Below, in pieces: positions 25,178 through 34,027 of a DNA stretch of 53,508 bases. A model generated the notes under the pieces. The model was not told the origin of the DNA, made no database searches, and saw nothing but the letters and a program-made list of their open reading frames with translations. A program made the position numbers and the translations under genes. The stretch is taken from contig JBGVQN010000031.1 of the NCBI GenBank assembly GCA_045127535.1, positions 1 to 53,508 on the forward strand, in the 5' to 3' direction. The stretch comes from UBA2942 sp045127535. GTDB lineage: Bacteria; Bacillota; Clostridia; Lachnospirales; Lachnospiraceae. Position 1 is the stretch's first letter. Each line of letters begins with the position of its first letter.

Positions 25178-25813
25178 TTAAACTGTGATCTTCAGAGTTC
25201 TATATGTATCACGGTATCTGGATACCCGCACACCAGCTGCACGGAACATACGCTTGGCAGCCCTTACTGACGGAGTACTTCTGTACTTATCATCTGCATA
25301 AATCACAGTCTTAATACCGCTCTGAATAATGGCCTTGGCACATTCATTACATGGAAACAGAGTCACATACATTTTGCTGCCCTCTAAACTGCCCCCTCTG
25401 TAATTTAAGATCGCATTGAGCTCACTGTGGGTACTGTAAAAGTACTTGTTATCATATGGATCTTCACTTTCCCGGTTCCATGGGAACTCATCATCGGAAC
25501 AGCCTGTAGGAAATCCGTTGTAACCCATGGACAAAATCTTATTCTGAGGGCTGACGATACAGGCACCTACCTGGGTATGAGGATCTTTGGAACGCATAGC
25601 AGACAGCTTGGCTACACCCATAAAATATTCATCCCAGGAAATATATCCACTTCTTTTTTCCTCTTTTTCGTATACTGACTCGTTCCCCTGCCGTGGAGTT
25701 TCCGCCACTTTGGTTTCAAATACTGCCTGTGACTCCTCCTTTACAGGGTTTTTCTTTTTTCCCTCATTTTCCTGACAAATAGAATTAATCAGTCCACTCA
25801 AAAAATCTGCCAT
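25178..25813 (-). CDS. comEB: Deoxycytidylate deaminase family protein
   Basis: Converts dCMP to dUMP for thymidylate supply. Zinc-site residues are in THSELNAILNYR (His, catalytic Glu) and LFPCNECAKAI (two Cys). DPHTQVGACIVSPQNKILSMG is the substrate-side motif. A 60-residue polar extension precedes the deaminase domain, which begins near SWDEYFMGVAKLSA; this makes it longer (211) than the usual 150-190. GGAGG lies upstream of the ATG. It follows rpiB after 32 bp, in an apparent tsaC-rpiB-comEB operon. Confidence 0.9.
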   Translation of the reverse strand: MADFLSGLINSICQENEGKKKNPVKEESQAVFETKVAETPRQGNESVYEKEEKRSGYISWDEYFMGVAKLSAMRSKDPHTQVGACIVSPQNKILSMGYNGFPTGCSDDEFPWNRESEDPYDNKYFYSTHSELNAILNYRGGSLEGSKMYVTLFPCNECAKAIIQSGIKTVIYADDKYRSTPSVRAAKRMFRAAGVRVSRYRDTYRTLKITV

Positions 25814-25845
25814 AATGTTTCCTCCCTTAATATCTGGTCTTCTGT

Positions 25846-26274
25846 TTAGTCCTCTATCTGGCTGATGCGCTTTACGTGACGCTCTTCACCGGAAAATGGT
25901 GTATTTAAAAAGGTGTCTACGATCTTAACTGCCAGACCTGCACCCACTACTCTGCCGCCTAAACAGAGAATATTGGCATCGTTGTGCTGTCTGGTGGCTT
26001 CTGCACAAAAACAGTCTGTACATAAAGCAGCACGCACACCCTTTACCTTATTGGCAGTAATGGAAATACCAATACCTGTTCCGCAGATCAGGATTCCCTT
26101 GTCACAGATACCATCTGCCACAGCGTGGGCTACCTTTTTTCCGTATACAGGATAATCTACAGCCGCAGTACTGTCACAGCCATAATCTTTATATTCATAT
26201 CCCTTTGCTTCCAGATACTTGATGATTTCCTGCTTTAATTCATATCCACCGTGATCACAACCAATTCCTATCAT
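25846..26274 (-). CDS. rpiB: Ribose-5-phosphate isomerase B
   Basis: Interconverts ribose-5- and ribulose-5-phosphate. Family motifs: GCDHGGYELKQEI at the N terminus, the active-site region ILICGTGIGISITANKVKG and RQHNDANILCLGGRVVG. 142 residues is standard. GAGGG precedes the ATG. It lies between tsaC and the dCMP deaminase gene, a common order in Clostridia. Confidence 0.95.
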   Translation of the reverse strand: MIGIGCDHGGYELKQEIIKYLEAKGYEYKDYGCDSTAAVDYPVYGKKVAHAVADGICDKGILICGTGIGISITANKVKGVRAALCTDCFCAEATRQHNDANILCLGGRVVGAGLAVKIVDTFLNTPFSGEERHVKRISQIED

Positions 26275-26329
26275 AACTTTCCCTCTTTTCTTTGCATTTT
26301 GTAAAACAATACACTTTGCTCCGGTAATT

Positions 26330-27373
26330 CTATACCTGAATTTCCTGATGCCCTGCTGCTTTCCGCAGCCGGTTCATAATGGCCCAGCCTAAATGGTCAT
26401 CAGAGAAGCCTTCTGAATAAATCACATCCACAGATGCTTCATCAAACTCCCGCAGAACCGCATACAGGTTATGGGCAATGCTCTCTTCCTTGGCACGATA
26501 GCCTAATGATTTTACTAGTCCTCTGGGGTAGCGGCCTTTTGTTTCCTCTGTGGCTATGATACCACAGGTCTTTCCAGATGCTGCAGCTTCTGCTGCCAGC
26601 TGGTTGATTTTCTCTACTGCCTGGTCTGTATCTCCCTCCACAATGGTCATAGGCGCTTTGGGCGCATAGTGACGGTACTTCATGCCTGGTGCCTTGGGAC
26701 GCAGCCCTGCATCTGCTGGTGCCGTAATCGCCGGATCAACCGCTACCTCTCCGATCACCTGGGCAATCATTTCCCTGGTAATAAAACCGGGTCGGAGGAT
26801 CATAGGAACCTTGCCGGTTACATCAATAATGGTAGATTCTACACCAATTCCTACCTCACCGCCATCGATGATCCAGTCAATACGCCCCTGCATATCTGTC
26901 CATACATGCTCTGCCCTGGTAGGACTGGGTCTGCCGGATGTATTGGCACTGGGCGCTGCCACTGGTACACCAGCTGCCTGTATCAGTGCCAATGCCACCG
27001 GGTGGTCTGGGAAACGAATCCCCACTGTGCCAAGTCCCCCGGTAGTGGTATCGGGAATACAGGATGCCTTTGGAAATAAAATGGTCAGTGGACCTGGCCA
27101 GAATGCTTCCATAAGCTTTTCTGCTACCTCCGGTACATGAGCCGTAAGCTCATATACACTTTTTTTCTCTGCTATATGCACGATTAAGGGATTATCGGAA
27201 GGTCGTCCCTTAGCCTCATATATTCTGGCAGCTGCCTCCTGATCCAGTGCATTGGCACCTAAACCATAGACCGTTTCCGTAGGAAATGCCACCAAACCAC
27301 CTTCCCGCAGTGTGGCAGCAGCCTGTTCTACAACTATGCCCTGCTTGTCTACTTTTTTTAACTTTGTCTCCAT
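26330..27373 (-). CDS. tsaC: L-threonylcarbamoyladenylate synthase (Sua5/YwlC type)
   Basis: Makes the threonylcarbamoyl-AMP needed for t6A in tRNA. The YrdC domain is at the N terminus (LREGGLVAFPTETVYGLGAN; EAKGRPSDNPLIVHI; APSANTSGRPSPTRAEHV), and the C-terminal Sua5 domain follows from about residue 225 (PKAPGMKYRHYAPKAPMTIV). At 347 residues it is the long two-domain form. First gene of the run with rpiB and comEB. Confidence 0.95.
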   Translation of the reverse strand: METKLKKVDKQGIVVEQAAATLREGGLVAFPTETVYGLGANALDQEAAARIYEAKGRPSDNPLIVHIAEKKSVYELTAHVPEVAEKLMEAFWPGPLTILFPKASCIPDTTTGGLGTVGIRFPDHPVALALIQAAGVPVAAPSANTSGRPSPTRAEHVWTDMQGRIDWIIDGGEVGIGVESTIIDVTGKVPMILRPGFITREMIAQVIGEVAVDPAITAPADAGLRPKAPGMKYRHYAPKAPMTIVEGDTDQAVEKINQLAAEAAASGKTCGIIATEETKGRYPRGLVKSLGYRAKEESIAHNLYAVLREFDEASVDVIYSEGFSDDHLGWAIMNRLRKAAGHQEIQV

Positions 27374-27700
27374 AGCTACCTGATTTCTGTTTCTTTTTCT
27401 GATGCAGTGAGTTTCTATCTTAAAAAGTCCTGCATACTAGTATAGTTTATCACAAGTACGGGCATTTGAAAACAGCAGTAGCAATTTTTTCCTATTAAAA
27501 AGCTGTTTCATTATTTCCAAATGCAGCTTTCAATTGGCAATATTCCACGTTTGTTAGTAAAAAATTCTCCCCTTCTTTTATAGCCCATTCACCATTTTCC
27601 ATTATTATGAAAAAAGAGCCCTAAACCATGAAGCATATCAACCACCTCACAGCCTAAGACTCTTTTTTATTTCAAAACCATCTCAATCTATAGTCATATC
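27374..27700 (-). terminator. Intergenic stretch holding the symporter terminator (hairpin 27610-27668)
   Basis: The AAAAAAGAG and CTCTTTTTT ends, with inner G-U-rich pairs, form a hairpin (27610-27668) directly past the symporter stop; on the minus strand the T run is strong. The rest, 27374-27609, is AT-rich, probably contains the tsaC promoter and shows no gene. Confidence 0.65.
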
Positions 27701-29179
27701 CTACAGCCCCTTGGCCTGCTCCTCCTGAATATTCGGGAAACTGGACAGCATAGGTTCTACCTTCTCACCCTTCAAATGGCGGGCAATATAATTCTTGGTA
27801 ATCTTCATTACCACTGGTGACAGACTCAATACACCAATTAAGTTTGGAATAGACATGAGGCCATTAAATGTATCAGAAATATCCCATGCCAGATCCAGGC
27901 TCATAGTCGCACCTACTACAATAAACAGTACAAATACAACCTTATAAATAATGGTAGATTTAGTACCAAATAAGAATTCCCATGCCTTCGTTCCATAATA
28001 GCTCCAACCCAGTACAGTGGAGAATGCAAACAGCAGAATGGCGATTGCAATAAAGACACCGCCTGCGGAACCAAATACAGTGCTGAATGCCTGAGATACC
28101 AGTGCAGAAGTTTCCCCTGCGCCCTCAACCAGAGCACCTGTCTCTAAATCCACCAGACCGGAAGACAGTACTACGAAAGCGGTCAGTGTACATACTACCA
28201 TGGTATCTGCAAATACCTCAAAAATTCCCCACATACCCTGGCGAACCGGCTCCTTTACATTAGAAGCGGAATGCACCATAACAGAGGAACCAAGGCCAGC
28301 TTCATTGGAGAATACACCACGCTTAAAGCCCCAGGTCACTGCATTCTTTACTGCAAGACCAACTGCAGCACCGCCTACTGCCTTAAACCCAAATGCAAAG
28401 CTGAAAATAGACTTAAAGATTGCCCCTATCTGATCAATATTTACGAAGAATACCACCAGCGCACCTAATATGTATATGATGGCCATAAATGGTACCAGCT
28501 TTTCTGTAACGGAAGCAATACGCTTAATACCGCCTACGATTACCAAACCGGCAATCAGCATTAATACCACACCAGTGACCCACATAGGAATATGAAATAC
28601 AGATTCCAGATTGGTGGAAATGGTATTGATCTGGCTGGCATTTCCAATACCAAAGGAAGCCAGTACACAGAAGATGGAAAACAGCACCGCCAGCACCTTG
28701 CCTAACTGCTTACAGTTCTTGTAAGAGCCCAGACCGTCTCTTAAATAATACATGGCGCCTCCGCACCACTCTCCCTGTGCATTTCTGCGGCGGTAGAAAA
28801 TACCCAGTACGTTTTCAGAATAGTTGGTCATCATACCAAAAAATGCTGCCACCCACATCCAGAAGATGGCACCAGGTCCGCCGGAAGCAATTGCAGTTGC
28901 AACACCTGCAATATTACCTACACCGATGGTAGCTGCCAGTGCCGTACACAGAGACTGGAACTGACTGATGGCATGCTTATCAGATTTGTCATTTACACCA
29001 GAGGATTTCTTGAACACTGCACCGATGGTGCTGCTCATCCAATGTCCAAAATGTGTTACCTGGAAACACTTTGTAAGGATGGTCATCACCACGCCGGTGA
29101 GGATCAGAAGTGTAAGGCATGGAATTCCCCACACAAAGCCGTTGATTGCGCCGTTAATGCTTGAAATCATTTCAACCAT
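27701..29179 (-). CDS. Sodium:alanine (AGCS family) symporter
   Basis: Takes up alanine, glycine or a related amino acid with Na+ across the membrane. About ten hydrophobic helices are seen. Family signatures: the region GNIAGVATAIASGGPGAIFW, the FKRGVFSNEAGLGSS motif and GWSYYGTKAWEFLFG. I set the start at MVEMIS, where GGAG lies 7 nt upstream; an ATG two codons earlier is too close to it. 492 residues. Monocistronic, with its own terminator. Confidence 0.92.
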   Translation of the reverse strand: MVEMISSINGAINGFVWGIPCLTLLILTGVVMTILTKCFQVTHFGHWMSSTIGAVFKKSSGVNDKSDKHAISQFQSLCTALAATIGVGNIAGVATAIASGGPGAIFWMWVAAFFGMMTNYSENVLGIFYRRRNAQGEWCGGAMYYLRDGLGSYKNCKQLGKVLAVLFSIFCVLASFGIGNASQINTISTNLESVFHIPMWVTGVVLMLIAGLVIVGGIKRIASVTEKLVPFMAIIYILGALVVFFVNIDQIGAIFKSIFSFAFGFKAVGGAAVGLAVKNAVTWGFKRGVFSNEAGLGSSVMVHSASNVKEPVRQGMWGIFEVFADTMVVCTLTAFVVLSSGLVDLETGALVEGAGETSALVSQAFSTVFGSAGGVFIAIAILLFAFSTVLGWSYYGTKAWEFLFGTKSTIIYKVVFVLFIVVGATMSLDLAWDISDTFNGLMSIPNLIGVLSLSPVVMKITKNYIARHLKGEKVEPMLSSFPNIQEEQAKGL

Positions 29180-29638
29180 TTGCATTCTCCTTTCTTTTTT
29201 CTGATTCACAAAGGGCAAATACCCCAAAATCAGTTTGGAAATGAAACTAGTCCATCACATTGCTGCTATTCCCAAAGAGCCAGAATTTTTCCGGGGGAAT
29301 ACAACTCCTGTATTAAGAAATTTTTAACCATTTCTTAACTGAAAAATAATTTATCATAAAACCAAAAGATTGACAAGTATTTCCATGGTATCTCTTTATA
29401 AAATAAGGCTTTTCTCTCCATAAACCTGTTTTACTTTCCTTTTGCGTTTCCCTCTCCGGCAGGGCTTTTGCTTTTTCTGAAATCGTAAGAAATTGATAAG
29501 AAATCCCCCAAATTCTCTATTTCTTTTTCGGAAAACTGTTGTATACTTTTATTAAAAGAAGGCTGTTCCTTTACGGATCTATCACTGGTTTTCTGGAAAG
29601 AACAGCCTCCTTTACCGTTATGACAGGAGGAATTTATT
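29180..29638. other. Divergent promoter region with leader hairpin
   Basis: No gene is seen in these 459 bp. Ahead of the P-type ATPase gene, AGGCTGTTC (29560-29568) pairs with GAACAGCCT (29600-29608) in what would be the 5' leader; TATACT at 29542-29547 is a possible -10. No known metal riboswitch was recognised in the loop. Confidence 0.4.
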
Positions 29639-32260
29639 GTGTTATTTCACAGTCACCCCCAACAGGAAGTTCTCAAAGAACTTGATTCCAATGCCCAAAA
29701 AGGCCTCACTGCCGGCCAGGTTGCCGGACGTCTCAGTGAATACGGTCCTAATAAGCTGCGGGAAAAGCAGAAGAAAACCACGTTTCAGCGTTTTCTGGAT
29801 CAGTTTAAAGATGCTATGATCCTGATCCTGATCGTTGCTGCAGTCATTTCCTTTGCAATTGCCTGCGTAGAGCAAAATCCAAAGGAATTTTTCGAACCGG
29901 CACTGATCTTGCTCATTGTTATTTTAAATGCCATTATGGGTGTTCTTCAGGAAAGCAAAGCAGAAAAGGCTCTGGATGCCCTGAAAAACATGTCTGCCCC
30001 TCATGCCCGGGTACTCCGTGACGGAGAGGAAAGCGTGATTCTGGCTTCTGAACTGGTACCTGGAGATATCATCCGGCTGGAAGCAGGAGATTTTATCCCT
30101 GCAGATGCAAGACTGCTCCACAGTGTCAGCTTAAAGAGCGAGGAATCTGCCTTAACCGGTGAGTCTGTTCCTTCTGAAAAGGACGCTGCTGCAGAAGTTG
30201 CGGAAAAAGCACCCCTTGGTGACCGTACCAATATGGTATTTTCCGGCTGCAGCATTACTTATGGTACTGCCACTGCAGTTGTTACAGCTACAGGTATGGA
30301 TACAGAAATGGGTCGTATCGCCAACTTGTTAGAAAATGAAGACGAAAGCCAGACCCCTCTGCAGAAAAAGCTGGCACAGCTTGGTAAATACTTAGGTATC
30401 TTAGCCCTTACTGCCTGCGCTATTATTTTTATTGTAGGAATTGCCAACGGCATTCCTGCTATGGAAATCTTTATGACTGCCGTATCCCTGGCAGTATCTG
30501 CGATTCCGGAAGGTCTGCCGGCAATCGTTACCATCGTACTTTCCATTGGCGTACAGCAGATGGTAAAGCGCAATGCCCTGATCCGTCGTCTCCCAGCAGT
30601 AGAGACCCTGGGCAGTGCTTCTATTATCTGTTCTGATAAGACCGGTACTCTGACCCAGAACCGTATGACCCTGATCAAGGCATACTTAGATGGTGCAGAG
30701 ACCACCGAAGCCATCACCACCAGTAATTCCGATGCCATCAAACAGCTCCTGACCTATGGTACCCTCTGCTGTGACGGCTCTGTAGTATTCCACGACAACG
30801 AGGAGCAGCACATTGGTGACCCTACAGAAACTGCCATTGTCCTGGCTGCCCACAAAAACGGTCTGCCAAAGGATGCTTTAAATAAGACCTATCCACGTCT
30901 GGCAGAGCTTCCATTTGACTCTGACAGAAAGCTCATGTCTACTGTAAACCGTATCGAGGGCAAGAACATTGTCATTGTAAAGGGTGCTATTGATATGATG
31001 GTTCCCCGTTGTATTGCCGGTGATCTGGATCGTGCAAAGGAAGTGGCTGAGGAAATGAGCAAGGATGCTCTCCGTGTGCTTGCCATTGCTTACAAGGAGA
31101 TCGACACCATTCCAGCAGAGCCAACCTCCGAAACACTGGAAAGCGGCCTGACCTTTATGGGTCTGGTGGGTATGATCGACCCCCCTCGTCCGGAAGCCAA
31201 GGTGGCTGTGGCGACCTGCCGTAAGGCCGGCATTAAGCCTGTGATGATCACTGGTGACCATGTGGTAACTGCTTCTGCCATTGCCAGGGACTTAGGGATC
31301 CTGGAAGAAGGGGACCGTGCCATTACAGGCTCTGAACTGGATGCCATGACAGATAGACAGTTAGATGAGGAAGTGGAGCGTATCTCTGTATATGCCCGTG
31401 TATCTCCTGAAAATAAGATCCGTATCGTAAAAGCATGGCAGCGTAAGAACCAGGTGGTTTCCATGACCGGTGACGGTGTAAATGATGCCCCTGCCCTGAA
31501 GGCTGCTGACATTGGATGTGCCATGGGCATTACCGGTACTGACGTAGCCAAGGGCGCTGCAGATATGACCCTGACTGATGATAACTTTGCTACCATTGTA
31601 GAGGCAGTTCGTCAGGGACGTGGTATCTATTCCAATATCAAGAAGGTGGTTGGTTTCCTCCTTGGAACCAATATTGGTGAGGTGATCACCGTATTTACTG
31701 CCATGATCCTGTGGCACAAGTCCCCATTCCTTTCCATGCAGCTTCTGTGGATCAATCTGGTAACCGACAGTCTCCCAGCCATTGCACTGGGTATGGAAGC
31801 CATAGAAGATGATGTGATGGATAAGAAGCCAAAGCCAAAGGATGAAGGCATCTTTGCACATGGTCTGGGTGTACGGATCGTACTGCAGGGTATGATGTTT
31901 GCAGTGCTGACCCTGATCGCATTCCGACTGGGAGAAAGCACTACAGGTACGCTGGCAGGCGGTCAGACACTGGCATTTATGGTACTGGCACTTTCTCAGG
32001 TGGTGCAGGCGTACAACATGCGTTCTGACCATTCCCTGTTCAAGATCGGTGTGTTTACCAACCGTACCTTGAATATGGCTGTGCTGGTTTCTTTGGCATT
32101 GATGGCACTGGTACTGTTTACACCGGTACGTGTAGCATTCGGACTGATGATCCTGCCTGGCAAGCTGTATCTGGCAGGACTGGGACTGATCCTGGTACCA
32201 TTGGTGATCATGGAGCTTTCCAAGGCGCTGGGACTAATCAAGAGTAAACATCATAGATAA
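29639..32260 (+). CDS. Calcium-transporting P-type ATPase (type IIA-like)
   Basis: Pumps a cation, most likely Ca2+, out of the cell. Motifs in order: TGESVPSEKD in the actuator domain, PEGLPAIVTIVLSIG in M4 (typical of Ca2+ pumps), the phosphorylated Asp in CSDKTGTLTQNRM, and GDGVNDAPALKAADIG. About ten membrane helices. 873 residues, normal for this type. The start is GTG, with AGGAGG 8 nt upstream. Ion choice is inferred from motif IV; Mn2+ transport cannot be excluded. Confidence 0.93.
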   Translation: MLFHSHPQQEVLKELDSNAQKGLTAGQVAGRLSEYGPNKLREKQKKTTFQRFLDQFKDAMILILIVAAVISFAIACVEQNPKEFFEPALILLIVILNAIMGVLQESKAEKALDALKNMSAPHARVLRDGEESVILASELVPGDIIRLEAGDFIPADARLLHSVSLKSEESALTGESVPSEKDAAAEVAEKAPLGDRTNMVFSGCSITYGTATAVVTATGMDTEMGRIANLLENEDESQTPLQKKLAQLGKYLGILALTACAIIFIVGIANGIPAMEIFMTAVSLAVSAIPEGLPAIVTIVLSIGVQQMVKRNALIRRLPAVETLGSASIICSDKTGTLTQNRMTLIKAYLDGAETTEAITTSNSDAIKQLLTYGTLCCDGSVVFHDNEEQHIGDPTETAIVLAAHKNGLPKDALNKTYPRLAELPFDSDRKLMSTVNRIEGKNIVIVKGAIDMMVPRCIAGDLDRAKEVAEEMSKDALRVLAIAYKEIDTIPAEPTSETLESGLTFMGLVGMIDPPRPEAKVAVATCRKAGIKPVMITGDHVVTASAIARDLGILEEGDRAITGSELDAMTDRQLDEEVERISVYARVSPENKIRIVKAWQRKNQVVSMTGDGVNDAPALKAADIGCAMGITGTDVAKGAADMTLTDDNFATIVEAVRQGRGIYSNIKKVVGFLLGTNIGEVITVFTAMILWHKSPFLSMQLLWINLVTDSLPAIALGMEAIEDDVMDKKPKPKDEGIFAHGLGVRIVLQGMMFAVLTLIAFRLGESTTGTLAGGQTLAFMVLALSQVVQAYNMRSDHSLFKIGVFTNRTLNMAVLVSLALMALVLFTPVRVAFGLMILPGKLYLAGLGLILVPLVIMELSKALGLIKSKHHR

Positions 32261-32313
32261 AATGACCATCAAGAGCAGGCTTTTGCTCTATCCTATCTCA
32301 TATGTATAAAGAC

Positions 32314-32339
32314 AGCCCTCCGGCTTTGGCCGGAGGGCT
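32314..32339. terminator. Bidirectional terminator between the ATPase and yhfC genes
   Basis: AGCCCTCCGGC-TTT(G)-GCCGGAGGGCT is an 11-bp perfect GC-rich stem between convergent genes. U tracts on both sides are moderate. Confidence 0.75.
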
Positions 32340-32360
32340 TATTGATTTACTTTACGTTTT

Positions 32361-33170
32361 TTAATAAGTAGCAGGCATTTTTTTGTAGATCAGCTGATAG
32401 CTTCCCACTAATAAGGCAACCGCCCATACAAACAACATCACTTCCACAAGATACAGATTGGTGATCAGTCCCACCTGATAGAATGCTGCAATGAGATCTA
32501 TGGATGCATGAATGCATATGGCAACCGGATAAAGCCACAGCTTCCCCTTTTCATGGGCAGCCTGAAACATGACAATGGAACAGGCAATATGGATCATGAC
32601 AGCACTGACCCGCTCCACTACGCTGATGACTGCATATCCATAAGTGATCTGGGCGATGGTGTCAGGAATTGCTTTGATTGCTTCTGCCTGCTCTGCAGAC
32701 ACGCTTGCAGCCTGGGCCACGATCTGATCAAACTCTCCCCCATTGATCATGACTCCGTATGTAAAATAGGAAAGCCCGATTCCTGCCAAAATATACATTG
32801 CCTCAAATCCCCCATGGCCAATTCCATAGGTCAGGGCTGTCATTCGATCCTGATTGTTTTTCAAAAACACTTTATAGGCAACCAGCCTTCCTGTTTCCTC
32901 AAAAATACCGGCCAGAAGGGCTCCAATGGCTGAATACAAATAAGGATTGGATACAATGGCCTTTCCAAGGGGATTATTGGACTGCAGCAGGATCAGTTTT
33001 GGAAAGGATTCCAGTATGATGGCAAAGACAAAAAATGTCACTGCACCGATCAGCACTGTTTTCAATGGCTGATCAGTTTTCTTTTTCCATACCAGCACCA
33101 GCAGGATGGGCAGCACCACTCCACAAATCGCCATCAGTATACAGGCAGCCAAATTCATATTACTAATCAT
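32361..33170 (-). CDS. yhfC: YhfC-family intramembrane protease
   Basis: A multi-pass membrane protein (about seven helices) with the conserved YhfC residues: AGIFEETGRLVAYK, then GIGHGGFEAMYILAG, and the late IHASIDLIAAFY. The family is grouped with glutamic-type intramembrane endopeptidases. Start set at MISNMN with GGAGG 5 nt upstream; this makes the start overlap the stop of the preceding regulator gene by 8 nt, so the two are coupled. The substrate is unknown; its membrane-bound MerR neighbour is an obvious candidate partner. Confidence 0.82.
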   Translation of the reverse strand: MISNMNLAACILMAICGVVLPILLVLVWKKKTDQPLKTVLIGAVTFFVFAIILESFPKLILLQSNNPLGKAIVSNPYLYSAIGALLAGIFEETGRLVAYKVFLKNNQDRMTALTYGIGHGGFEAMYILAGIGLSYFTYGVMINGGEFDQIVAQAASVSAEQAEAIKAIPDTIAQITYGYAVISVVERVSAVMIHIACSIVMFQAAHEKGKLWLYPVAICIHASIDLIAAFYQVGLITNLYLVEVMLFVWAVALLVGSYQLIYKKMPATY

Positions 33171-33894
33171 AAATACCTCCATCATCTTTCATTTCGATAC
33201 ACCAGATCTTTTTCTTACAGCAGGGACATGTAAGCTTTCTTGCTTTTGGTGTATGTCTGGCAAAAAACGCTTCTGCTTTTAATTGTTTGAAAGAAGTATG
33301 ACATTGTGGGCAGAGATACCGCACATTTTTATGCCAATAATGAAAAACGATCACGGAATAAATGAAAATCAGTATCAGCAAAGATATGAATGGAATCCAC
33401 TTTCCCATCAAAAGACCGTAAACAAAGCTGCAGGCCTCTAATGTTTCCAGTATGACACCAACGCTCCCTATTTTGATATACATTTTTTTTAATTCTTTTC
33501 TTGCTTCCATAATCATGGATATGTCATGTATTGATTTTTCAGATGCATCACTGAAGGTATCCAGCATTTCCTGCATCCTTTTCACTTTGGTCAACTGCTC
33601 ATTTTTTTCTTTTAATTCTTTTTCCAAATCAGTGGCCTGCTGATCCAGCAAAAGTTTCACAACCTCCTTAGATTCTTCTGAATTTAGGATCGCTGCAATA
33701 TCCTTCAGTGATATCCCAAGACTTTTTAAAAAGCAAATGGTCTCAAGGATCCTTACGTCTTTTTCAGAAAAAAGTCTCCGTCCTCCCTCTGTAAGCTCAC
33801 TTGGAATCAGGATCCCTCTTTCATCATAATATTGAACAGTTCTGACAGATACGTTGCACTTTTTGGCAAGCTCACCTGTGGTGTACATTGACAT
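33163..33894 (-). CDS. Membrane-bound MerR-family regulator with zinc-ribbon tail
   Basis: Residues 1-70 are a MerR winged helix (TTGELAKKCNVSVRTVQYYD; EGGRRLFSEKDVRILETI). A coiled-coil dimerisation helix follows (about 75-125). Two hydrophobic segments (about 142-160 and 166-185, SLLILIFIYSVIVFHYW) then anchor it in the membrane. The tail has two CxxC pairs, LCPQCHTSF and TCPCCKKK, as in a zinc ribbon. A transcription factor held in the membrane is unusual. AGGAG lies 7 nt before the ATG. A dyad just upstream is its probable operator. Confidence 0.85.
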   Translation of the reverse strand: MSMYTTGELAKKCNVSVRTVQYYDERGILIPSELTEGGRRLFSEKDVRILETICFLKSLGISLKDIAAILNSEESKEVVKLLLDQQATDLEKELKEKNEQLTKVKRMQEMLDTFSDASEKSIHDISMIMEARKELKKMYIKIGSVGVILETLEACSFVYGLLMGKWIPFISLLILIFIYSVIVFHYWHKNVRYLCPQCHTSFKQLKAEAFFARHTPKARKLTCPCCKKKIWCIEMKDDGGIYD

Positions 33895-33926
33895 ATGTTT
33901 TCTCCTTTCTGAGGCAAATATACAAT

Positions 33927-33965
33927 ATAACGCTACGTAACAAGCAATATATCACGCAGCGTTAT
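33927..33965 (-). promoter_or_regulatory. Dyad operator upstream of the merR-yhfC operon
   Basis: ATAACGCTACGT (33927-33938) and ACGCAGCGTTAT (33954-33965) are inverted copies (11 of 12) separated by 15 bp, 33 bp upstream of the regulator gene. The dyad overlaps AT-rich promoter sequence. MerR-family proteins typically bind such dyads in their own promoters. Confidence 0.65.
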
Positions 33966-34027
33966 TTTTTATTTTCTATATGGAATTTTCAATTTTTCAC
34001 AGGAATTGCTTTGGTTCCCCTCATGCA

